Position numbers and translations under genes: made by a program. Shown in pieces: positions 42,510-51,464 of a DNA stretch of 64,000 nt. Below the pieces are notes generated by a model, which saw nothing but the letters and a program-made list of their open reading frames with translations, was not told where the DNA came from and did not search any database. Each line of letters opens with the position of its first letter. Position 1 is the stretch's first letter. The DNA is from Bacteroidetes bacterium GWF2_38_335 (GTDB lineage: Bacteria; Bacteroidota; Bacteroidia; Bacteroidales; GWF2-38-335): contig MEOH01000020.1 of assembly GCA_001769535.1 (NCBI GenBank), positions 1-64,000 on the forward strand. Reading direction: 5' to 3'.

Positions 42510-43433
42510 TTACTCCCAATCGCAATAAATAAGATCCTCGCTAAAACAATAAGAACCTAATGATATGTCTTTTGATCCATATTCACTAAGATCAGTAGCC
42601 TTTAATATGTAGTTGTAATCACTGTATCCGGATAACACGTAATTTAAATCACTGCGATAGGATGGGGTTGACCATTCTCCGTAGTCTTTTTCAGTATCAG
42701 ATATACCGGTGTAATCTGAATAAAATTCAAGACGAATATATTCCTTTGAATCAGAGTAATTATTGAAGGCCAAAACAAAATCCCTGTAGTTTGAGGAAAA
42801 ATCAACATAGGCCATTCTGCTGTGTGTGGAAAAAAATTCTAAAGTAACGTCGGTTCCATATGGTTTTATTATAAGTTTTTCGTGATAATCGTAATCTGCC
42901 ACATCATAATATCGCATGACATATGCCAGATCCAAATCTTTTGAAATGGATGCTGATAATATTGTATTATATGGAAAATAAGGAACATTATAGAAAGTCA
43001 AATCGCGCACATTTAATTCAGGACCATAGTAAAAAAGTTCATTCTCAATAAGCATGTACAAACTGCTTCCGTCTTCACTCCAATCCATTTGAGTTATGTT
43101 TGTAAACTCAGTTAACTCGTCGATAACATTTCCACTAAAATCAATTATTACAGGGTAATTATCTTCTTTCAGATAGGCTATTTTATTGCCGTTTTTACTA
43201 ATCTGAACATTTGTTTTTTCAATTAGCGGAGTATTTGTTAACCTGATGGGCGCATTGTCAATATCTGTAAAATAATAAATGTCGTTTTCTGAAATGTATG
43301 CTATGTAATCCAATCCTTCATTTAAGTTTTGTAAATAATTATCAACTTCTGCCTGAGAAAGAAAGGGACTTTCACTTTTCTTGCATGAAGAAAAAAGGAT
43401 AAAAAGGGCAAATATTATAGTGATAGCTTTCAT
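42510..43433 (-). CDS. Lipoprotein with beta-propeller-like repeats (307 aa)
   Basis: Signal MKAITIIFALFILFSSC with lipidation at Cys17, then KKSESPF. The rest has repeating blade-like segments (EGLDYIAYISENDIYYFTD, KNGNKIAYLKEDNYPVIID, EDGSSLYMLIENELFYYG), typical of TolB/PD40-like propellers in which each blade reads 'x.Y...' strands. No enzymatic motif is seen. It starts 8 nt after the stop of the upstream barrel-like gene, so the two are probably one operon encoding an envelope pair. Confidence 0.72.
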   Translation of the reverse strand: MKAITIIFALFILFSSCKKSESPFLSQAEVDNYLQNLNEGLDYIAYISENDIYYFTDIDNAPIRLTNTPLIEKTNVQISKNGNKIAYLKEDNYPVIIDFSGNVIDELTEFTNITQMDWSEDGSSLYMLIENELFYYGPELNVRDLTFYNVPYFPYNTILSASISKDLDLAYVMRYYDVADYDYHEKLIIKPYGTDVTLEFFSTHSRMAYVDFSSNYRDFVLAFNNYSDSKEYIRLEFYSDYTGISDTEKDYGEWSTPSYRSDLNYVLSGYSDYNYILKATDLSEYGSKDISLGSYCFSEDLIYCDWE

Positions 43434-43441
43434 AAAGAAAT

Positions 43442-44086
43442 TTAATTAAATCGGTAATGAATACCGTAGTTTATTGTTGTGAAATAATTTATTGAACCGC
43501 CATCGGGATGGTATATGAACATATTATCATCAAGATCTCCAAGAAAAACATAGACATTATATATTGCCTGTAATGAAACTCCAAAATTTTCAGTAATGTT
43601 TATATTTACTCCGGCATTTGGACACAAAGCCAAATCTGTTCCAAAGGTTGTTCCATCAGTAATTGTTTCATCTTTTGAATAATAATCATATCCTGTGTAA
43701 AAAAAACCACCATGCAGTCCTATGGCTGGCTCAAATATTTCATTATCAATAAAATGTAACTCCATTTTCATCAGGAGCTGATACATTTTGTAGTCAGAAT
43801 AAGTGACATAACCAATTTCGGAATTGTCGGTTTGATAGTAAAATTTTTCTTCCTTTGGAGTGAATTTAGTCATTCCAAAGGAGCCGCCAATTCCAAATGA
43901 GGTACTTTTTTCAGCGTCGTTTAAATAAATATATGAAAAAGAATATAAGGGTGTCGGCTTATAAACCCAGTCTAATTTGTCCAGCAACTTAATAGATCCT
44001 ATCCTAAAAGATATCTCATTTTGAGAGAAAGAACTATTGCAAAATATAATAAGTAAGATAAAAATAAGCTTGTTTATTCTACACAT
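43442..44086 (-). CDS. Outer-membrane beta-barrel protein (214 aa)
   Basis: Signal peptide MCRINKLIFILLIIFCNSSFSQ, cleavage after FSQ. Alternating strands (YSFSYIYLND, TSFGIGGSFGMTKF, MYQLLMKMELHFID, PAIGLHGGFFYTGYDYY, NFGVSLQAIYNVYVF) end in YGIHYRFN with the C-terminal aromatic expected of outer-membrane barrels. It fits the porin-like OMP_b-brl class. Upstream gene of a two-gene unit with the propeller lipoprotein. Confidence 0.75.
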   Translation of the reverse strand: MCRINKLIFILLIIFCNSSFSQNEISFRIGSIKLLDKLDWVYKPTPLYSFSYIYLNDAEKSTSFGIGGSFGMTKFTPKEEKFYYQTDNSEIGYVTYSDYKMYQLLMKMELHFIDNEIFEPAIGLHGGFFYTGYDYYSKDETITDGTTFGTDLALCPNAGVNINITENFGVSLQAIYNVYVFLGDLDDNMFIYHPDGGSINYFTTINYGIHYRFN

Positions 44087-44149
44087 AACTTTAAAAATAA
44101 AATTTTGGTCAATTTAGCCTCATTTATAAAAAAAACCAAAAAATTTAAA

Positions 44150-44180
44150 ACAAAAAAACCGGCCTTTAGCCGGTTTTTTC
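44150..44180 (-). terminator. Terminator of ppdK
   Basis: ACCGGC and GCCGGT flank a CTTTA loop (about 44158-44174) with T runs on both sides. On the minus strand it follows the ppdK stop at 44199. Confidence 0.8.
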
Positions 44181-44198
44181 AATATTTCAGAATAATTA

Positions 44199-46919
44199 CT
44201 ATCCATGTTTAATTGCAGCCTGAGCAGCAGCAAGTCTTGCGATTGGCACCCTGAAAGGTGAGCAGCTCACGTAGGACAATCCAAGTTTGTGACAGAATTC
44301 AACTGAATTGGGTTCTCCGCCATGTTCGCCACAGATACCGAGTTTGATATCAGGACGGGCTTTTCTTCCACCTTCGCAGGCAATTTTCATCAGCTGGCCA
44401 ACAGTATCCTGATCAATTTGCTGGAACGGGTCAACCGGTAAAATTTTCTGATCAAGATAATCACCTAAAAATCCTCCGATGTCATCTCTTGAGAAACCAA
44501 AGGTCATCTGAGTAAGGTCATTGGTTCCGAATGAGAAGAAAGTAGCATATTTGGCAATCTTTTCAGCAGCCAGTGCAGCTCTCGGAATTTCAATCATGGT
44601 TCCGATCATATGCGGAATTTCCTTCATGTTGTATTTGGCCAGAACTTCAGGATACACTTTTTCGAAAATCTTATACTGATGCTGTAATTCTGTTTCGATA
44701 CAGGTAACAGGAATCATGATTTCGGGGAATACCTTTTTGCCTTCCTGCAACAGTTCAGCAGCAGATTCAAAAATAGCACGAATCTGCATTTCGGTGATTT
44801 CGGGGTAGGTGATGCCCAAACGAACACCGCGGTGACCCATCATCGGATTCACTTCATGCAGTTTGTTTGCTCTATCAAGGAACTGATCCATGGTGATGTT
44901 CAGAGCTTTTGAAAGTTTTATTCTTTCATCTTCGCGTTCCGGAACAAACTCATGTAATGGTGGGTCAAGGGTACGGAAAGTTACCGGGTAGCCATCCATA
45001 GCAGCCAGAGTTCCTTTGATATCTTTTTTCACGTATGGGAACAATTCATTCAGTGCAGCACGACGTTCAGCTTCGGTCGAAGAAATAATCATCTTACGTA
45101 AATAAAACAATGGTTCTTCAGAATTTTTACCGTAAAACATATGCTCGGTTCTGAAAAGTCCGATACCTTCTGCTCCAAATGTACGTGCTTTTGCAGCATC
45201 TTCGGGAGTGTCGGCATTGGTCCTTACTTTCATTTTCTTGAATTTGTCAACGATGGTCATGAATTTAACCAGGTTTTCATTTTCAGCAGCGCTAACTGTA
45301 GGAAGTTCGCCCTGATAAACAGTGCCTTTTGTTCCGTTTAATGAAATAACATCGCCATCGTTTAAAGTAACATCTTTCATTTTTATGGTTCTGTTACTCC
45401 AGTCAATTTTAATATCGGCAGCACCAACGATGCAACATTTTCCCCATCCGCGTGCAACCAGTGCAGCGTGTGAGGTCATACCACCGCGGGCAGTCAGGAT
45501 AGCCTGAGCAGCGCGCATACCTTCGATATCTTCGGGATTTGTTTCTTCTCTGACAAGGATCACTTTTGCTTTCGGGTCTTTTTTCACAGCTTCAACAGCA
45601 TCGGCAGCTGTCAGCACAATTTTACCGAATGCACCACCCGGACCGGCAGGCAGACCTTTACAAAGTACAGAAGCTTTTGTTTCAGCTTTTGGATCGAGGA
45701 GCGGGAAGAGGAGTTCTTCAAGCTGGGAAGGTTGAACGCGCAAAACAGCTGTTTTTTCGTCAATCATTCCGGCTGCAAGCATATCCAAAGCCATTTTCAC
45801 AGCAGCGGTACCATTGCGTTTACCAACGCGGCACTGCAGCATATATAATTTTTTCTCCTGAATAGTAAATTCAATATCCAGCATATCATGATAATGTCCT
45901 TCTAATCTTTGCTGAATTGCATTTAATTGCTGATATGCTTCAGGCATAGCTGTTTCAAGTGAAGCAAGATGTTTGGTGTGTTCAGATTTTCCAACTTCAT
46001 TGATTGGGTTTGGAGTCCTGATACCGGCGACCACATCTTCGCCCTGGGCATTAACAAGCCATTCGCCATAAAAGTAATTTTCTCCTGTTGCAGGGTTCCT
46101 TGTGAAAGCAACGCCGGTTGCAGAAGTATCGCCCATATTACCGAATACCATTGTCTGAACAGTAACAGCAGTTCCCCATTCGTGAGGAATACCTTCGATT
46201 TTACGGTAGGCAATAGCGCGTTTACCGTTCCAACTCTGGAATACAGCAAAAGCAGCACCCCATAATTGTTCCATTGGATCTTCGGGGAAAGCAACGCCTA
46301 AAACTTCTTTTACTTTGTTTTTATAAGCAACAATAAGTTCTTTTAGGTCAGTTTCGGTCAAATCAGTATCACTTTTGTAACCTTTGGATTCTTTCAGATT
46401 GTGCAATAAGTGCTCGAGCTGAACTCTAACGCCTTGTCCTTCTTTAGGTTCGATTCCGGCAGCTTTTTCCATAACAACGTCAGAATACATCTGAATCAGT
46501 CGTCTTTGTGAATCATATACAAAACGGGCATTGCCTGTTTTTTTAATCAGGGCTTCGCGTGTTTCATCGTTCAGACCAACATTCAAAACAGTCTCCATCA
46601 TTCCGGGCATTGATGCACGGGCGCCTGATCTAACGGACATCAGACAGGGATTTTCTTTGTCACCAAATTTTGTTCCGGTAATTTTTGCAATATGGGCAAG
46701 TCCGTTTTCAACTTCAGCTCTCAGCAGTTCCTGCAGTTTTTCTTTTCCAACAGTGTAATACTCGGTACAAACATCAGTGGTGATGGTGAATCCGGGAGGA
46801 ACAGGAATATCCAGTAAACTCATCTCGGCAAGGTTTGCACCTTTTCCGCCAAGCAAATTCTTCATATCGGCTTTACCTTCGGCCGATTTGTCTCCAAACA
46901 AATAAACGCGTTTTGTCAT
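44199..46919 (-). CDS. ppdK: Pyruvate, phosphate dikinase
   Basis: A 906-residue enzyme that interconverts pyruvate + ATP + Pi and PEP + AMP + PPi. The N-terminal nucleotide-binding domain starts KNLLGGKGANLAEMS. The swivelling phospho-His domain has GGMTSHAALVARGWGK with the catalytic His near residue 480. The C-terminal PEP/pyruvate barrel has GLFRTEHMF, RTLDPPLHEF, GHRGVRLGI and the terminal Cys in KLGICGEHGG. In anaerobes the enzyme works in PPi-based glycolysis or gluconeogenesis. It has its own leader with a 7-4-7 palindrome (46952-46969) and its own terminator. Confidence 0.97.
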   Translation of the reverse strand: MTKRVYLFGDKSAEGKADMKNLLGGKGANLAEMSLLDIPVPPGFTITTDVCTEYYTVGKEKLQELLRAEVENGLAHIAKITGTKFGDKENPCLMSVRSGARASMPGMMETVLNVGLNDETREALIKKTGNARFVYDSQRRLIQMYSDVVMEKAAGIEPKEGQGVRVQLEHLLHNLKESKGYKSDTDLTETDLKELIVAYKNKVKEVLGVAFPEDPMEQLWGAAFAVFQSWNGKRAIAYRKIEGIPHEWGTAVTVQTMVFGNMGDTSATGVAFTRNPATGENYFYGEWLVNAQGEDVVAGIRTPNPINEVGKSEHTKHLASLETAMPEAYQQLNAIQQRLEGHYHDMLDIEFTIQEKKLYMLQCRVGKRNGTAAVKMALDMLAAGMIDEKTAVLRVQPSQLEELLFPLLDPKAETKASVLCKGLPAGPGGAFGKIVLTAADAVEAVKKDPKAKVILVREETNPEDIEGMRAAQAILTARGGMTSHAALVARGWGKCCIVGAADIKIDWSNRTIKMKDVTLNDGDVISLNGTKGTVYQGELPTVSAAENENLVKFMTIVDKFKKMKVRTNADTPEDAAKARTFGAEGIGLFRTEHMFYGKNSEEPLFYLRKMIISSTEAERRAALNELFPYVKKDIKGTLAAMDGYPVTFRTLDPPLHEFVPEREDERIKLSKALNITMDQFLDRANKLHEVNPMMGHRGVRLGITYPEITEMQIRAIFESAAELLQEGKKVFPEIMIPVTCIETELQHQYKIFEKVYPEVLAKYNMKEIPHMIGTMIEIPRAALAAEKIAKYATFFSFGTNDLTQMTFGFSRDDIGGFLGDYLDQKILPVDPFQQIDQDTVGQLMKIACEGGRKARPDIKLGICGEHGGEPNSVEFCHKLGLSYVSCSPFRVPIARLAAAQAAIKHG

Positions 46920-46951
46920 GTTAAAACTTGTTTTTAATTATTAATTAATAT

Positions 46952-46969
46952 CTTACAAGAATTTGTAAG
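46952..46969. promoter_or_regulatory. Palindrome in the ppdK leader
   Basis: CTTACAA (46952-46958), GAAT and TTGTAAG (46963-46969) form a perfect 7-4-7 palindrome 33-50 bases before the ppdK ATG. It could be an operator or an RNA hairpin; the factor is unknown. Confidence 0.5.
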
Positions 46970-47126
46970 CATTTCATTTCCAATCCCAAATATGCGAATT
47001 TTTTTTCAGATTTCGTTTATATTCATAAAAGAATTGAAATAAATTAATTGCGGTTATGCAACTTTTTCTTTTGATTTGGAGTTAATAGATTATATTATTG
47101 CGAACTAATTAAAAAAAACTCCTGAT

Positions 47127-47666
47127 ATGAAAAGTCTGATAATCATAATTGTTCTGTTTTCATTGGGTTTAAAAATTTACCCTCAGAGTTGGAGAATAGT
47201 TGATCAAAGCGATTACAATATGAAATATAAACTTCCGAAAAGCTGGAATGTAGATGGTTTTGGAGCGAGTGATGACTGGGATGCCTATGGAAGCAGTGTT
47301 TGCCATTGTTCGGGAACAATAAATTTTTCGGATATTGATAGTATGCGTGTGGGAATGGTTGTATATCCATGCTTGAAAGAAGATGTTAATTCAGAGAAAA
47401 GACAGAAAGTCTGGAATTATGAATTTATTAAACAGGGGGACTTTGATACAATAAAAACAAAAAAACTGACTTTTATCCGCCAGAAATCCGATTTCGGGAA
47501 TGAAGATGATTATTACAACAGCAAAGATTATGAGGCATGGCAATTAATTGCCTATAATGGGAAATTTGCTTTTGTAATTTATTTTTGGGGAAGAAATGAA
47601 TCCATGAAAAGGGAAGAAAAAACGATTATTAAGATATTGGAATCGTTTATTGGTATAAAAAAGTAG
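47127..47666 (+). CDS. Exported protein of unknown function (179 aa)
   Basis: Signal peptide MKSLIIIIVLFSLGLKIYPQ with cleavage after YPQ. The mature part resembles small exported PsbP/DUF1795-like domains: an opening SQ.Y.MKYKLPKSWNV segment (YKLPKSWNVDGFG), a middle Cys pair (SSVCHCSGTI) and a final helix (KREEKTIIKILESFIG) typical of domains that start with a lipid- or protein-binding sheet closed by a helix. No function can be given. It stands alone between ppdK (divergent) and a 16-bp hairpin. Confidence 0.65.
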   Translation: MKSLIIIIVLFSLGLKIYPQSWRIVDQSDYNMKYKLPKSWNVDGFGASDDWDAYGSSVCHCSGTINFSDIDSMRVGMVVYPCLKEDVNSEKRQKVWNYEFIKQGDFDTIKTKKLTFIRQKSDFGNEDDYYNSKDYEAWQLIAYNGKFAFVIYFWGRNESMKREEKTIIKILESFIGIKK

Positions 47667-47737
47667 TCTCAAGAATATCATAAAAAAACTTTATGGTTCA
47701 CAAACCCCGACAAAAATGTCGAGGGTTGTTCGACTAA

Positions 47738-47774
47738 TAATTTATAAGAGCCCGAAAAGGGCTCTTATAAATTA
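47738..47774. terminator. 16-bp perfect hairpin between genes
   Basis: TAATTTATAAGAGCCC (47738-47753) and its exact complement at 47759-47774 enclose GAAAA. It may terminate the 47127 gene on the plus strand and act as a backstop for the minus-strand RNA that ends at about 47783. The T content after it is modest. Confidence 0.6.
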
Positions 47775-47782
47775 AGTCTCAC

Positions 47783-48558
47783 AAAAAAAAGGGAGCCATT
47801 CTTGACGATTGACTCCCTTTCACTTAAACAACTTTCGCTGCTCAAGTGCCAGACTTTTTCCGGACTGAACTTTATACTTTCGGCATCCTGCAAGCAGTTT
47901 GCTTCGGGTAAGTATCCGGTGTGCCGGCATTTGGTACGCAGCCTGATGATTTTATCGTTTCAGGCACCGATGTCGTTTCACGTAGGGGTTTCACGAGTTT
48001 CAGTTAACATACCTTATTCCGTTCTGCATCCACCGGCAGTGACTGACCTTCAGAATTCAACCGAAGTCTCATTCTTTCGGGCCCGACTCATGGAGCATGA
48101 TTTGCGGGTTCACTTTGAGTCTGTTTTCCTCCGAAAAGGTCAACAGTTCTTTTTTAGCTCTTTTGCTGTGCCACATCCTTCCTTGCGGTCGGCTGCAACA
48201 CCCGGGTTCGCCTTTTGTGCCGAAACACTTAAGGTGCCACTTGCGCGGGAGTCAGATCCCATCCTGCTTCATCTGCAATGATGTAAAACTTTGGTGGTTC
48301 ACTTTGTAATACGCCGATCCGAAAACCTGCGTCACTTTTTTAGCCCTGATTAATCGTCGCTCACTCCGCCTTGCGGCTTTGTCAACAACATTTGAAAACC
48401 ATTCACCGAAATGAACAATCCCTTTTAAACCGGAGTCAGAACCAGTCTCGCATCACCTGGCTTCTGCATTTTTTTGAAAGAACCTGATCAGTTTCCGCCA
48501 AACTAATGACGGTCTTTATCACATTCTGCTCACCAAACCTCAGTTCGTCAGCAGTCTG
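47783..48558 (-). ncRNA. Candidate long structured non-coding RNA (about 776 nt)
   Basis: A gene-free stretch, richer in G and C than the other intergenic DNA here, is framed on the minus strand by a consensus promoter (48565-48597) and an intrinsic terminator (stem 47810-47817 with 47791-47798, then eight T). No minus-strand frame of 60 codons or more is present. Many local stems are visible: CTGCT/AGCAG (48526-48554), a 7-bp stem at 48488-48506, GCC-GCAA-GGC with a GNRA loop (48368-48377), an interrupted GUGACGC stem (48306-48335), CUGUU/AACAG with inner CCU/AGG (48121-48146), CCGAA/UUCGG (48061-48080) and AUACUU/AAGUAU (47874-47915). It lacks the signatures of RNase P RNA, tmRNA, SRP and 6S RNA. 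The identity is unknown. Confidence 0.6.
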
Positions 48559-48564
48559 ATGAAA

Positions 48565-48597
48565 CAAATATACTACATTGGAATATGCAAAAGCAAA
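48565..48597 (-). promoter_or_regulatory. Promoter of the candidate long ncRNA
   Basis: Minus-strand TTTG (48597-48594), a 21-nt spacer and TATATTTG (48572-48565) match the Bacteroidota promoter consensus. Start expected near 48558. The adk-adk gene diverges from the same region. Confidence 0.7.
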
Positions 48598-48772
48598 TTT
48601 TTTAAGGTTTATAAATCAACATGTTATACACTTTGGTTATGAACAAATTGTTAATTGCTCTATACATTATTATAAATGCGGTTTATCTGGTTATTTTTTT
48701 AAAATTACAGACATTTTTTCTTGGTTATTAACAATCATAGTTTTATATTTATACGAACTAAACGAAGAACAA

Positions 48773-49942
48773 ATGCTGAACATTGCACTATTTGGCGCTC
48801 CGGGCGCTGGAAAAGGAACCCAATCCGAAAAACTTATTAAAGATCATAACCTTGCCTATATTGCAACTGGTGATATTTTACGAAGGGAAATTCAGGAGGG
48901 AAGCGATCTGGGAAGAAAAGCTAAAAGTATAATTGATGAAGGCGGTTTGGTATCTGATGAAATCATTGTTCAGATCATCGAAAAAAACATAACCACAAAT
49001 ACCGATGTTAATGGTTTTTTGTTTGACGGGTTTCCGCGTACCTATGTGCAGGCATATATTCTGGAAGGACTTTTACTTAAATTGAACACGGAACTTACCT
49101 GCATGCTTAGTCTGGAAATTACCGAGGAAGAAGCCATAGAAAGATTGCTGGAAAGGGCTAAAACCTCGGGCCGCTCTGATGATAACCTTAAAGTTATCAA
49201 AAACAGATTGAAGGAGTACCGTAATAAAACATTGCCTGTTGCAAATTTTTATAAGGATAAAAATATTTTCATGCCTATTAATGGTATGGGAACTATTAAG
49301 GATGTTTATGGCAGACTGAATGATGCCATCGAACATACACTTAAAAAAGCTTTGCTGAATGTGGTCATTTTTGGTCACCCCGGGGCTGGAAAAGGAACCC
49401 AGGCCCAAATGCTGGCAAAAAAATACAACCTTACTTATATCTCAACCGGAGATATGCTCAGGCAGGAAATAAACAAAGGCACCGATCTGGGGAAAAAAGC
49501 AGCAGCATATCTTAAAACCGGAGCTATTGTTCCGGATGAAATTGTAATCAGAATCCTGGAGACGAAAATCAAGAAAAACCAGAAATCAAAAGGGTATTTG
49601 TTTAATGGCTTCCCAAGAACCATGGTTCAGGCATATATACTTGAGGGACTTTTGCTAAAATTAAACTCATCCATTTCATGCATGATTGAAATAAAAGTTC
49701 CCATGCTCGAACTTTTCAGACGTCTTTCCAGTAGAGCAAAAACTGAAAGCAAAAAATCTTATGATACAGAGACCGAGGCAATCGTAAAAAGACTCGAAGA
49801 CTATGAGAATATCACCGTTCCGGTTGCAGATTACTACCGTTCGCAGAGCAGGGTTTTCACTGTTGACGGTATGGGCAACAAGGATGAGATATTTTTACGG
49901 CTTTCTGAACATATCGAGTCTGCATTTAAACGGGCCAGATAG
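48773..49942 (+). CDS. Tandem-fused adenylate kinase (two domains)
   Basis: ATG 48773 (MLNIALFGAPGAGKGTQ) gives 389 residues made of two adenylate kinases in series, domain 1 about 1-190 and domain 2 about 195-389. Both have a P-loop (GAPGAGKGTQ; GHPGAGKGTQ), TGD.LR and GFPRT, and share the exact segment VQAYILEGLLLKLN, pointing to internal duplication. Domain 1 has DGFPRT and a lid Arg in KTSGRSDDN. In domain 2 these read NGFPRT and KTESKKSYDTE, so the Mg-coordinating Asp and the lid Arg are lost; it may be regulatory or weakly active. Both are the short form without a zinc lid. An in-frame extension to 48578 is unlikely to be used. Confidence 0.9.
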   Translation: MLNIALFGAPGAGKGTQSEKLIKDHNLAYIATGDILRREIQEGSDLGRKAKSIIDEGGLVSDEIIVQIIEKNITTNTDVNGFLFDGFPRTYVQAYILEGLLLKLNTELTCMLSLEITEEEAIERLLERAKTSGRSDDNLKVIKNRLKEYRNKTLPVANFYKDKNIFMPINGMGTIKDVYGRLNDAIEHTLKKALLNVVIFGHPGAGKGTQAQMLAKKYNLTYISTGDMLRQEINKGTDLGKKAAAYLKTGAIVPDEIVIRILETKIKKNQKSKGYLFNGFPRTMVQAYILEGLLLKLNSSISCMIEIKVPMLELFRRLSSRAKTESKKSYDTETEAIVKRLEDYENITVPVADYYRSQSRVFTVDGMGNKDEIFLRLSEHIESAFKRAR

Positions 49943-50017
49943 TTTTTGATCAAATTAACCGTGTTTATTGGCAACTTTTTTTCAAAAATCAGGTCATATT
50001 GAAAATAACTTTGACCA

Positions 50018-51256
50018 ATGAAATTTTATTTTCTATTCCTGATAAGCTTTGCTTATTTTTCTGTTTTCTCTCAGGCTGATAAAATCAATGTGCTTTTTAT
50101 TGGCAATAGCATCACTTATTTCAACGACATGCCGCAATCCTTTAAAGAGATTGCAGATAGTAAAGGCGATTCAGTTGAAGTTACTGTATATGCTCCCGGG
50201 GGTACAGGTTTTATTCACTACTACATAGATCCCAATGTTTATAATTATTTCAGGGAAGGAACCTGGGATGTTATCATTCTTCAGCCAGGTTCAAATGAAT
50301 CACCTGGTTATTCCTATCCCATTAGTCAGACCTTAATGGAAGCCAGAATAATGCTCGATTCGGCATATAAATACAATCCGTGTGCAAAAATTCTGTATTA
50401 TGAAATTACTTATGGAATTTGGGGAAATACATTAACAGATATCACCAATTACAATAATACCATGGATTTGATCAGGGCCAACCTGACATACCTTGCAGAT
50501 TCAACTAAAAACTTTTTTGCTCCGGCAGGCGAAGTCATCAGTCACTTATGGAATGAAAATCCGGATAGTATGTTTTGGGGAAGCTATGGTGATATTCATC
50601 CCAATTACAAAGGCTCATATATTATTGCGTGCGCCTTTTATTCATCTGTTTTTCAAAAGCCATCTTTTGGAACCACTTATTTTAACAGTGTTGATACAGC
50701 CGAAGCAGAGTATTTTCAGCAGGTGTCAGATTCTATTGTGTTGAATCATTTTTCATTATGGAGAATAAATTCTTATAACCAATCGGTTTATTTTGATGTT
50801 ATTTCAGGTTTTGACTCGTTTTCTTTTGAAAATTTATCAGAAAATTATGACAGTTTACAATGGTCTTTCGGCAATGGGCAATACTCAAATGAGATTAATC
50901 CTGAAATTCAATATGAAGAAGCAGGGGATTACATTGTGAATTTAGACACATGGTTTCATGGTTGTCAGGCATCTCAAACTGACACAATTCATTTTTCAGG
51001 TACAGAAATTGAACAATTGGTTAATGATCAAATAATTACAGTCTGGCCGATACCAGCCAAAGACTTTGTGTATATAAAATCAGAAAATACGGATTTTAAT
51101 TGTGAAACAGAATTATTTAATGTTATTGGTGAGGTTATTCTGAAAACAAAGGATGGTATGATTCAAATCAGCAATTTTGAAAAGGGTTGCTATATAGTCA
51201 GGGTAAAAAATATGGAAACAGGTAATGTTTCTGTATTTAAAATTATAAAAGAATAA
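50018..51256 (+). CDS. Secreted SGNH/GDSL-type hydrolase with PKD-like domain and T9SS type A tail
   Basis: A 412-residue exported protein: signal peptide (cleavage after FSQ near 19), SGNH-like domain (24-225) with the nucleophile in FIGNSITYF, a GTGF block and the Asp-His pair in GDIHPNYKG, a PKD-like domain (about 265-330: LQWSFGNGQYS, EEAGDYIVNLDTW) and a C-terminal Por sorting domain (VWPIPAKDFVYI ... KGCYIVRV). The esterase/lipase substrate is unknown; carbohydrate esters are common for the family. It should be delivered to the cell surface. Confidence 0.85.
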   Translation: MKFYFLFLISFAYFSVFSQADKINVLFIGNSITYFNDMPQSFKEIADSKGDSVEVTVYAPGGTGFIHYYIDPNVYNYFREGTWDVIILQPGSNESPGYSYPISQTLMEARIMLDSAYKYNPCAKILYYEITYGIWGNTLTDITNYNNTMDLIRANLTYLADSTKNFFAPAGEVISHLWNENPDSMFWGSYGDIHPNYKGSYIIACAFYSSVFQKPSFGTTYFNSVDTAEAEYFQQVSDSIVLNHFSLWRINSYNQSVYFDVISGFDSFSFENLSENYDSLQWSFGNGQYSNEINPEIQYEEAGDYIVNLDTWFHGCQASQTDTIHFSGTEIEQLVNDQIITVWPIPAKDFVYIKSENTDFNCETELFNVIGEVILKTKDGMIQISNFEKGCYIVRVKNMETGNVSVFKIIKE

Positions 51257-51430
51257 AAAAAATTGACGAAAAAAATGTTTTTTTTACGACAATCAAGTAA
51301 GGAAAAAAAGATTTAAATATCAGATTATCAGCTATTAAATAAAATTATTATACAATATTTAATTAATAAGGGCTTTACAATAATCTTAATAATATCCTGA
51401 ATAAAATTCTTTTTACGAGATAATTGTCCC

Positions 51431-51438
51431 TATCTTTG
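51431..51438 (+). promoter_or_regulatory. -7 element for the KAS III gene
   Basis: TATCTTTG matches TAnnTTTG. It covers the GTG at 51438, which therefore cannot be the start; the ATG at 51465 is chosen instead. Confidence 0.6.
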
Positions 51439-51464
51439 TGAAAATTTTATTCCGTACAAGTTCT

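Noticed and set aside
47802-48281. Plus-strand 159-codon frame in the gene-free region
   Set aside because: It starts inside the minus-strand terminator stem, has a composition unlike real proteins of this genome (many Ser, Phe, Leu, His) and no start signal; the promoter and terminator favour a minus-strand RNA. It is kept as the main alternative to the ncRNA call.
47783-48558. The long RNA candidate as RNase P RNA or tmRNA
   Set aside because: The universal GAGGAAAGTCC and ACAGAA...GGCTTA blocks of RNase P and the tRNA-like ends with a tag frame of tmRNA were not found, and the length is about twice that expected.
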